Assembly (NCBI RefSeq): GCF_026213295.1
Contig: NC_079412.1
Coordinates: forward strand, 3,179,813-3,243,812
DNA length: 64,000 bases
Direction of reading: 5' to 3'
DNA from: Gadus chalcogrammus
Lineage: Eukaryota > Chordata > Actinopteri > Gadiformes > Gadidae
Under the pieces are notes generated by a model that searched no databases, was not told where the DNA came from, and worked only from the letters and a program-made list of their open reading frames with translations. Shown piece after piece: positions 35,389-44,244 of the stretch (positions are counted from its first letter, which is position 1; each line of letters begins with the position of its first letter). Position numbers and translations under genes: made by a program.

Positions 35389-37260
35389 TAAGCACACATT
35401 AAGCACACTGGTAAAGCAATAGGAGCCTGCATTGGCTAAAGTTGTTGGGATGCACCTTATTTTATAACAGGGAGGGGCAAAGTTGTGCATTACAATGCAA
35501 ACACGACAATAATTGGCACCGTTCTTGCGCACTCAGAAGAACATGCAGTAGGACCGATCTTGTGACATTATTTAACCATCCATCTACAGCTAATACGATC
35601 AGACAGATACATCATCGATCACATAAAAGCCCACAACAAGCCCAACATCACCACGGCAGGTGCGATCTCTCTCGCACATTCACACAATCACTCCAACTTC
35701 TCCAACTCCAAGGCAAGGCTGTTTCACTAAGACCACAAACAATCACAACTAACCAGCCTACATATCCACAATAATGCACAACAATCAGTTCTATACATTG
35801 CGTCTATCTTCTGTTTGGTGCACATGGCTAATTTGCATAGTTTGCACCGGACTGTCGGCTCCGCTTGTCAAAAAAAGAACGTATTTGTGAATAAATGCTT
35901 TGAATTCTGAATACTGGACTTGGTGAGCTTGAATAGGCTAAATCTAAGTGACCTTTAGTGAGATGGCCTAAAACGGAATACAAATGAATTATTCTAGGAC
36001 ATATAGGCTTTCAGGATCAATTCAGAGGTTCAACTGTTCGTGATTAATTTTGCTTAGCCAGTGAAAGTGACCAGCTGTAGATTCCGCACTGTTAAAAATA
36101 CTTCACTACAAGTAGGCTATAAGTCCTCCAAATAATTCAGCAGAATTGCATTACTGCCACACGCATAGGCAGCAGTAGTCATTATGCGCTGAAATGGTCC
36201 CTGCCAGTGTTTTTCTATTCTGATGTTTGTGGATGAATCTTTCAGCTACAGCTTTGTTACATTTCCTTGCGATGGTTTGCTGGTTTAACTATACAGCAAT
36301 AAATCAAATGATGCAAGATGATGTGTCCGTTGCGTGGCTGTCATGTGAGAGCCGTATACGCATTTTAAAACACCTGTAATCAGCGTGACTATGACTTTCC
36401 GAGCGGATCATGGGGGGCTCTTCAATCATTTATTTTTCAGGATTTTCTCCCGTCATCCTCCAGTTTATTGCAAACATCTGGAGATAAGTCGGTTTAATTA
36501 AATACTCAAGTGAAATACAAGTGTACCTCCAAATTGCACTTATTGTACAGTACTTCGGTAAGGGCATTTACAATCCATCACTAAAGTTTTAATAGAATAT
36601 TCTGATTCAGCGGATTTAAAATTTATTTGTATAATCTTCACAAATCTTGCAGCAATGCAATGTTAATATATCATCATGGGAAATGAGTATTCTGATTCAG
36701 CACATTTACTATTTATTTGTATAATCTTCACAACTCACAGCAATGAAATGTTAATTTATCATCATGGGAAATAGCATATAAACAAGCTTCATAAAAATTC
36801 ATTTCTAAGCAGTAGGCCTACTACATATTTCTCAACGTAAACATCATGACCATAAGCTATCCCAACGTTTCACACCTTTCACACAGTAGGGCAGCATTAG
36901 TCATACATGATTAACAACACATCAAATAAACGTTATTGAGGGATAACAGTGAATAAAACATCTGCGTCTTGGGTAAAGATGGGCTATGCTTAATGTGAGG
37001 AGCAGAGCCCGATTGGAAGGAAGCCCATTCAGGACGAATTTTACCCGGAGAAGGCAGCTTCCAGGCAGATGAAGATGGGGGCTGTAGATGGATGGTTAAA
37101 TAATGTCACAAGATCGGTCCTACTGCATGTTCTTCTGAGTGCGCAAGAACGGTGCCAATTATTGTCGTGTTTGCATTGTAATGCACAACTTTGCCCCTCC
37201 CTGTTATAAAATAAGGTGCATCCCAACAACTTTAGCCAATGCAGGCTCCTATTGCTTTAC

Positions 37261-37339
37261 CAGTGTGCTTAATGTGTGCTTAATGTGTGCTTAATGTGTG
37301 TGTGTGTGTGTGCTTAATGTGTGTGTGTGTGTGTGTGTG

Positions 37340-37412
<73 letters not shown>
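37261..37412. repeat. (TG)n microsatellite in right arm
   Basis: Long TG run with TGCTTAATG interruptions, the partner of 35294-35388. Confidence 0.9.
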
Positions 37413-37901
37413 TGCGTGTTGTCATGTAGGCTATAGATATAGATCGATTGTCTTGGCTTGCTTGCATCCATGAAATATTGTAATGTTATGGCCGAGCTGG
37501 CTACTGCATATCGCGAACAATCTGGGGATGAGGGCATCCCGAATAATGATGGGTATTTCGCACACTGCCATCTCAATATAGCCTAACATATACAAATATA
37601 TCACTGTACTAGACACAAATATATTTTCCACTAGCTAGTGGTGGTCATTACATTGTAGTGAAACTAGTAAAGACAACACAGCCTTATGTTACGGCGAAAC
37701 ATGGAGGCACTGACTGCCGCTCTAGTTTCGACAATGCGTTACTTTAGTCTGGTCTTTCTCTTCACTGATTGGTTAGACAGCCTTCAAACTTAGTGGTCAA
37801 GCAAAGAAGGGGAGGGGCTCGTTCTGCATACCTAATAGCCGGAGTGAATAACTAATAGCCGGAGTGAATGACTAATAGCCGCGGCTATTAGTCATTCAAA
37901 A

Positions 37902-38018
37902 CCGTACGGAATCCGTACGGAATCCGTACGGAATCCGTACGGAAACCGTACGGATTCCGTACGGAATTCTTGCAAAACCGTACGGAAACCGTACGGAATC
38001 CGTACGGTTTCCGTACGG
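37902..38018. repeat. Phased CCGTACGG array, right arm (10 copies)
   Basis: Copies start at 37902, 37913, 37924, 37935, 37946, 37957, 37978, 37989, 38000 and 38011. It has the same 11-base phase and single 21-base step as the left arm, but three more units. Confidence 0.95.
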
Positions 38019-38076
38019 TTTTGCACTTTTACCGCGCCAATCTAGGTCCGGATTGTGGCCTTCTTGGCTTTCCATA

Positions 38077-38728
38077 TAAGCTAGTCCAATGCTGCGCACT
38101 CTCTTCTACTTTCATTCTTAGCATTGTGGCTCTCGCTGTTTTGATTGACAGCTCGTGTTGCCCATCTTCCTGTTCAAAGGTCGCGCATACATTGATGAGC
38201 GGGTCCATGACAACAGAGTTCAGTGCAACAGGTGTACCATCGGGCCCCGCCCACTTCAGATTTATTCCTGAGCGGTGGCACAGGTCATTGAGATCCATCC
38301 AGTCTGACCGCACACCGAAGCCTGCAGTTCTGATGTCCAGTTTTCCATTATCTTTTATTTTGAATCCGAGGAATTGCCGCTCATTCTCCTTCGCAGGTGG
38401 GATTTTGCGTCGCTGCATATGCAGGAGGAGTGATTCACGGGCCATTTCCCGGACTGTCACGTCGTCGCAGTTGAGCATCTTGAGGAGGTGGTTGGTTCTG
38501 GTGGCGGTGTAGACCCACTCAATGTTTGGGACTCCGGGACCTCCATCTCCGCGGGCTTGGAAGATGATGTCACGGGTCGAGTGGGTGTTTAAGCCAAGCC
38601 ATTTCCTCACCAGGCTCACCGTCTTGTTTGTCATCTCTGTGAGGATGTTCTGAGGTATATGGATGTTTGCAAACAGGTGTTGGATTTTTGAAAGAGCGAC
38701 TTCTCTGATTGCCTGGAATTTCATTAGA
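38077..38728 (-). pseudogene. LINE with restriction-like endonuclease, 5'-truncated upstream part
   Basis: Minus-strand frame starting near 38724 (MKFQAIREVALSKIQHLFAN), with LVRKWLGLNTHSTRDI, GGPGVPNIEWVYTATRTNHL and ending in KVEESAQHWTSL at the transposon border. This is the post-catalytic (thumb/connector) region of the reverse transcriptase. The fingers and YADD core are missing, so the copy is 5'-truncated. Truncation occurs directly at an (AC)n tract (38735-38833), the same repeat class that abuts its 3' end. With 34660-34130 it forms one formerly continuous frame. Confidence 0.8.
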
Positions 38729-38734
38729 AATCAC

Positions 38735-38833
38735 ACCACACACACACACACACACACACACAACACACACCCACACACAACACACACACACACCACACAC
38801 ACACACACACCCACACACACACACACACACACA
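38735..38833. repeat. (AC)n microsatellite at LINE 5' truncation point
   Basis: Imperfect CA run with CCAC interruptions, in the same strand orientation as 33681-33762 on the other side of the LINE. Confidence 0.9.
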
Positions 38834-40019
38834 GTTATGTACACAGGGATATATTCATACTGCATGGCTGTCATTCACAGTCCAGACAGTGTTCCTACGG
38901 TCTGCAGAATCCCTCCCCATCTAGAAGAAACATCAGAAGTACTGTAGCTCTCGTGTTGAATTAAGAACACACTTAAGCAGAACAAGTGCTGGTCTCTAGC
39001 ATACTTGTTATTATTCACTGATTATTAACATGTACACACACATACAGTTACACAGTAATACATTCATACACACAGTTATACAGTAATATATAAACATAAT
39101 AGATGGAAATATTTATTTGAGTGGTTTATTTCTTTTAAATGCTCTAAAAAGGTCACCTACCAAATCTATGGGCCCGTTGGCTGTGTCACCGTCAGCAGTT
39201 ACCAGGGACCGTCCTGCTGTCTCCTCTACCCACCACGGGACCACCACCCTCTCCGGCTACCCACCACGGGACCACCACCGTCACCGTCAGCAGGTCAGAG
39301 CCCCCTCACAGCTTCACCCTTTTGAAATAGATATCTCTTTTTTGAAATGTATTCACCCTGGAGGCCTACCTACACCAATCGCACCAACACCACACAGCCA
39401 CACTACCACGCACACAATCCGTTATAGACCCCCCCAGCCAAGCAGCCTTGAAACACCACATCCCCATCAGGTCAAACAGGTTAGAACACCCTGGACCAGA
39501 GATCTGAAGGGCTTCGCAGGCCGCTTCTTAAAGGACACCCCCTGACCCTAGCCCCCCAAAGGGCAGGGAAACCCCCCTAATATCAGGGAACCTGAAGAAG
39601 CTCCTATTGCACTCCTACCATCCCTCTCCAGGGATGGTAGGAGTGCAATAGGAGCCATGATAATGTGCAGACATAATGGTATCAGAACAAGTGCTACCTG
39701 AGAGATATCCTCTATCCATCGCTATGTCTTGTCTTCATAATACAACACTTAAAAGCTGTTGCTGTAGTTATTTCATGATTTTGTTTTATATTTACTCTAA
39801 GGATTTTTGCACTTTTGGTGGACGCATTTTCACATCAAAAGGAAAGACAGCAAAACCAAGCACTGCTGCGGGACCACTATAGTTCTAGTTCCGGTTCTAT
39901 ATATAGTTGGGACCGAGACGCTCTGAAGGGTCCTTCCTGCAGACCCCCCGGAGAGGAGCCCCAGCAGCAGCAGCAGTCCCCCCCCCCCAGGCTGAGTGTG
40001 GAGGCTGGTCTAGTGTTGG
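38834..40019. other. Mostly unassigned; one 142-codon frame and a perfect hairpin
   Basis: A 142-codon + strand frame (39117-39545) is rich in Pro, Thr and His and partly built on a duplicated CCACCACGGGACCACCACC unit. I see no domain and no splice support. A further frame at 39815-40048 runs into CAG and C runs. Host sequence is possible but unproven. Confidence 0.3.
39600..39655. repeat. Perfect 26-bp inverted repeat, 4-nt loop
   Basis: Left arm 39600-39625 and right arm 39630-39655 are perfectly complementary, with loop CTCC. Confidence 0.95.
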
Positions 40020-40555
40020 CTCGTTCGTTCGCGAACCGGTTCGAATGACCGAGTCTTTAGGACGAACGAACTGAACCGGTTCGTCTCTCTCGTTCGTTCG
40101 GTCTCTCGTTCACCATTCGATTCACCGACTCGACTGAACGAACGAACGAGTTTCCGGTAGCACTTACTCCACTGAGTCTGACTGACTCAACTGAGAACCG
40201 TGCAATGGCGTGAATTCCATGATGCGATTCACCGTTACCGGAAACTAGGCTGAATCGCGAACGACTCCTCTACGTTCAGTCGAGTTTCCGGTGAATCGAT
40301 TCACCGGAAACTCGACTGAACGTGGAGGAGTCGTTCACGAATCGTATGTTCGTTCAGCCTGGTTTCCGGAAGCGGTAAATCGCATCATGGAATGGACCCC
40401 ATTGCACGGTTCTCAGCTGAGTCAGTCAGACTCAGTGGAGTTAGTGCTACCGGAAACTCGACTGAACGAACGAACGAACGAACGATTCGCGAACGACTCC
40501 TCGTGGCGAACTGAATCACGCGAACTGGGTCACGGAAACGAATCATTGAATCCAC
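40020..40555. repeat. Palindromic MITE rich in GAACGAACGA / CCGGAAAC
   Basis: The centre is GAATCGATTC at about 40293-40302. Arms share ACTCGACTGAACG, TACCGGAAAC, TGACTGACTCA and AACCGGTTCG-type ends. No coding; the 134-codon frame across it is an artefact. Confidence 0.8.
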
Positions 40556-40556
40556 C

Positions 40557-41294
40557 ATTGATACAAACTGCTCAGTGGCGCAGGGTAACATACAGGAGCG
40601 ATTTGCTACCGCGTTATGGGGCCAAGACACGTGGCCTAGTCCGTGACTTACCGGATGCAGAGATCTTCTTCTTCTTGTTTAGTGGCGGATCATAGTTTTT
40701 CCCCATATACCGCCACCTACTGGACTACTATACAGGAGTGTGTGACAAGGACGTTGGCAAATGATACTTTAAATCATAAAAATAACTTCAACGAAAAAAC
40801 GAAACTAACGAAACAAAATAAACAAAATAAAACAAACAAACAAAAGAAATGAATAAATAAAAATAGTAAAGAAAAAATATATATACTTAAGGTTAAATTC
40901 TTCTAATTAGGTTAGTATCTTTTAGCTCATTTATCAGCAATTGCATTGCCATATATTCCATGGTGGGCTGGAATCCAACAGAACTGAATAACTAAACCAA
41001 GGCTTATAATATTTAAAAGAAGATGCTTTACCTCTATCACCAAATCTTCACGTATTGAATTATCTGTTATAAAACTTTGTAGTACTGCCATAGAATCAGT
41101 AGATATCACTGATCAAGAGGTTTAGTATCTACAACCCATCTAAGAGCGGTTATTATTGTGGCCATCTCGATTGAGTATACTGATAAAGTCACCCACTCTA
41201 TATCCATATCCTTTTTCAAATTCTGGAATATATATGCCAATACCACATTGTCTTTGGATCTTTTGAATAATGGATCAATACATGATGAATCACA
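40557..41294. repeat. Repeat copy 1 (LINE 3' end plus flank), partner of 49118-49790
   Basis: About 90-95 percent identical by eye to 49118-49790, starting ACAAACTGCTCAGTGGCGCA. It includes a GAA-rich LINE tail (CTTCTTCTTCTT) near 40664, and a 40-50-base segment near 41080-41125 that the other copy lacks. Confidence 0.85.
40927..41294 (-). pseudogene. RNase H fragment of an I/Nimb-like LINE
   Basis: The minus strand encodes STDSMAVLQSF and FCWIPAHHGIYGNAIADK. These are the Asp-Ser (third site) and Trp-x-Pro-(x)-His-x-Gly-x-x-x-Gly-Asn-x-x-Ala-Asp signatures of the RNase H domain that ends the ORF of I-group LINEs. Frames upstream (to about 41270) are shifted. The 3' UTR carries CCAGTAGGTGGCGGTATA and an AAGAAG tail. 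It is heavily 5'-truncated and inactive. Confidence 0.7.
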
Positions 41295-41369
41295 ATGATC
41301 GCAAGCAGAGGACCGTGAGAGTTATTGAGCAGCAGATGAACCAGTCCAAAAATCGGACACATTAACGGA

Positions 41370-41732
41370 GCACTGAACTAGGCCCTCTCGGATGCCATTT
41401 GTTTCACTACGACTCCTTTCAGCTGCACACCCCTCTTCCTTAGCGAGATAACGGCTAATAAAACGCTTGAGGTGGCATTTTGAAAGGAAAAAACGTACAT
41501 ATTTTTAGGACATGGCATGAAGGTAATTATGAGCCTTTGATTGATATCCAGACATTTTTTGCGGAGACACAATCCTGTTCCCCACTTGTATTGGAGTTGA
41601 CGGCGATATCTACTTCTGGGCCACATGAAATGACGGACCCCCGTCCACAGCCAGCTTAAACAGCTGCAATACCAGTCTTGGCCTCTGAGCACTGGTGGAT
41701 TGCGGAAGTATGCACTGCTCCTGGGGGCCTGC
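41370..41732. repeat. Dispersed repeat, partner of 51240-51620
   Basis: Shares AATAAAACGCTTGAGG, TGATTGATATCCAGACATTT and CCCCGTCCACAGCCAGCTTA with 51240-51620 in the same orientation. Both copies have a minus frame with YKWGTGLCLRKKCLDINQR, which has no known domain. Confidence 0.8.
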
Positions 41733-41906
41733 CGTGTTCCAATACCCGTACTTCCAAAAGTATACTTAAAGGAAGTACACTATCAGCACTATCCGTACTC
41801 ACTTGAGTACGCTAATAGGCCTATCTCACAACTTCCTGGTTCGGCGTTCGATTTTGCCTTCACCGGGTAAAGTGACTTCCGGTCGCGTAGTCCATGATAT
41901 TTGACA

Positions 41907-43045
41907 ATGGCGCAGTCAAAAAACAAAAGCTTCTGTTGTCTACCTCTATGCGCCAATTCAAAACAAAAACCCGTATTTACATTTCCACGACTTCCCAAAT
42001 AATACCCAATACAGCAGTGGCGATCAGACGGAATGAAGGAGTTAATTTCGTAATTCAGAAGGGGAGTACACTGGTCTGTAGTCGGCATTTCTCAGCGGCT
42101 GATTATGACGACGGGAGTGCCAAGCTGAATACTGGAGCTGTTCCTAGTCGTTTTGACTGGAACAGCTACACCACAGCCCCGAAAAAAACACCCGTGTATA
42201 AACGTGTGTCAGCTTGAAAAGCTGAAGGAGAGGACAAAACACAAACGGACCGGAGAGGTACCGGGGAACATGACTACGCGATCACGCCCCCCTGCCGGTA
42301 AGTAGATGTGTGCTAACTAGCTGTTATGTCTGTTATTTCTGTTCAACACTTGTTGGGCTATTGTATAATTTTGCCAAACATGGCATGGTTAACGTTAAAA
42401 CATTCAATCATCATTAGACGCACTGTTAAACTGGGGTTACATATTAATTCAGATTCAGCTTTATTGGCCAGGTTTGCGAACAAACGAGGAATTTGACTTT
42501 GGTTTTTTCTATGTACAACACTCAACCTATAGTTAATACATAAAAAAGAAAAACAGAAAACAGTACAAATAAATTTAATAATAATAAATATAAATGAACT
42601 TAAGTATACAGAATAACAATACAATAAAAAGAAAGGGTGAATACGAATGAATGGTAATGAAGACTGATTTGTCTTCTTTTTTTGTAGGTGCACTGGATGA
42701 TGCCCTGGAGTATATTGCTGAGCTGGAGGCAAGGCTGCAAGAAATGTCCATGGGGCCACAAACTGTCAACAGATTTTGTGTGTCTGATCAGACCATGACA
42801 TATTATACTCGGTTTCCATCTCAAGAAGTGTTTCAAGTGTTTTGGGAGTCTGTTTTGCCCCTCAACACAATATATTCTTTATTGGAGCAAAGCACAGAGG
42901 ATTGGACAAGAGGCGATTCCAACACCAAGCCCTTCAAGGAAGATTCCAGCCATTGATGAGTTTTTCATCTACTGTTGTAGAGTAGCAACTGGCCTTAAAG
43001 AACAAGTCATTGCTGACATCTTCCAGGTCAGCACAGCTGAGATGG
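41907..43045 (+). pseudogene. THAP-domain DDE transposase (ISL2EU type), broken
   Basis: ATG at 41907 opens a THAP zinc finger: FCCLPLCANSKQKP supplies the first cysteines, and VAIRRNEG...STLVCSRHFSAADY supplies the C-x2-H pair, but only after a frameshift and a TAA at 42000. AVPSRFDW is the THAP end. A short Lys/Glu coiled stretch precedes a donor at about 42256. An exon from about 42688 encodes ALEYIAELEARLQEM (coiled coil) and, after another shift, IDEFFIYCCRVATGLKEQVI, the helix-turn-helix before the DDE_Tnp_4 nuclease. The nuclease itself is deleted. THAP binds the transposon ends; the lost domain would cut them. Confidence 0.75.
42445..42600 (-). mobile_element. LINE 3'-end fragment
   Basis: TTCAGATTCAGCTTTATTGG followed by CAAACGAGGAATTTGACTTT is a familiar fish LINE 3' terminus, lying in an intron of the THAP gene. 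Confidence 0.5.
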
Positions 43046-43179
43046 TACCAACTCCAAGCTGGATATTCCCTCTAGGATGTGGGACATCAAAGGGCGAAAC
43101 GTCAAATAGAAATGTGACTTTTTTTTATTGTAGTGATAACAGATGTATTCTAATATGCATCTTTTCATAATGAGCAAGT

Positions 43180-43590
43180 TTAACAGAGTGCAAATTGCAA
43201 AACAAATGTCTTACCAGCATACGCTCTGTAGAGTGTGGACTTGACTCCAGTCTTCCCCACCGACTTGGGTTTCTTCACCACCAGGTCACTCACAGCCTCT
43301 GGATGGATTCCCTGAGGCGAACAACAATACAGGAAATGCTCATATACTCTAGACAAATACTGAAGTGTATGATTTGAACAGAGGACACAACAGCACACGT
43401 GGGTTCGAGGTCGATGCCACATCTGTGGTTGACTGGTACAGGCCAGGGAAGGTGGAACCACATCAAGGCCCAGCTGCACATAATGCGCTGTCTGGAACAG
43501 CAGAGCGGTTATATGGCTACAGAAGCCTTTGCCCGCAGCAAAGCTACAGCTCTGAGAGACCCAGTTGTCCAACAGCCTCCAGGGTGATCT
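43180..43590 (-). pseudogene. ISL2EU second protein (YqaJ-associated), 3' exons
   Basis: The minus strand encodes a Cys/His (SWIM-like) segment GFCSHITALLFQTAHYVQLG followed by VVPPSLACTSQPQMWHRPRT at a GT donor. After an intron it continues GIHPEAVSDLVVKKPKSVG and KSTLYRAYA at a GTAAGA donor. The order matches the protein that in ISL2EU elements precedes the YqaJ exonuclease domain. The exonuclease exons are not visible, as the following sequence is the THAP gene end. The first exon of this gene is probably 47835-47986. Confidence 0.7.
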
Positions 43591-44233
43591 GTGAACACCA
43601 TAAGAATTGAGTTACTGAACTTAGTAGGTAGGACCTTGATATAAGGCCATTGGAAACTGGCAAGGAGCCTGCAACCGCAGAAAAGCCATGTACAGTTCCG
43701 TGCAAAACTCTTGGGCCACCATTACATGTGTTGTTTTAGCAATGTTATAACATGAACTAGATGTTTGTCCTTTTAATGCACTCAACAAATTTCCTTTATT
43801 TACGGCTTGTGCCTTAATGAAGAGGAAGAAAAATACATAGGTCTGTACAGCCACAACATTGCAGCAAGCTAGGTGGGCCAAGTCTTAAGCACGCTACTGT
43901 TTGTAAGAAAGAACAATGAAAATGATCTGAACTTCAGAAGAAGAGGAAAACTGCATCTGCAGTTGTTAGTCCAGACAGACTATCAAAACTAACAGACTTG
44001 GGCCAACGGGCCCTAACTCAGCAGAAACCTGTAGTATGTGGGGCTCCTCATTCCTCCTCATCGAGCGGTTGCATCTACCTCTCACTACCACCTTTCCATC
44101 AACTATATTTGACACTTAGCATATACATAATGTTAATAATATGTCGCTGATCGGAAGAAAACTGGTCAGCAAATAACTAGCTGAACCTATCCTTGGCTAA
44201 ACTAATGCTAAAATGCTAACGCAACACACGGAG

Positions 44234-44244
44234 ACTTCATAGCC
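44234..44244. repeat. Target-site duplication of Rex3-like LINE (left copy)
   Basis: GACTTCATAGCC at 44233-44244 matches 47630-47641 exactly. Confidence 0.9.

Larger units (their letters stand above)
34661..38076. mobile_element. 3.4-kb foldback-type transposon, ~0.95-kb TIRs, 6-bp TSD
   Basis: The ends read TATGGAAAGCCAAGAAGG and its exact complement. TAAGCT flanks both sides (34655-34660, 38077-38082). The insertion lies in the coding region of a LINE whose frame is continuous once one TSD copy is discounted, which fixes the borders. Inverted repeats run 34661-35590 and 37080-38076 and are nearly identical outside an (AC)n tract of unequal length. The identical frame starting MLGCTLFYNREG occurs in both. 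The 1.49-kb centre (35591-37079) is AT-rich and shows no transposase. Near the ends lie phased CCGTACGG arrays. It is non-autonomous and of no superfamily I can name; a 6-bp TSD excludes typical hAT, piggyBac and mariner. Confidence 0.85.

Noticed and set aside
39117..39545. 142-codon Pro/Thr/His-rich frame as a host gene
   Set aside because: It contains an internal duplicated unit, has no domain and no splice signals that connect it; left as unassigned.
40291..40695. 134-codon frame
   Set aside because: It lies on the palindromic GAACGAACGA-rich MITE and runs into the adjacent repeat.
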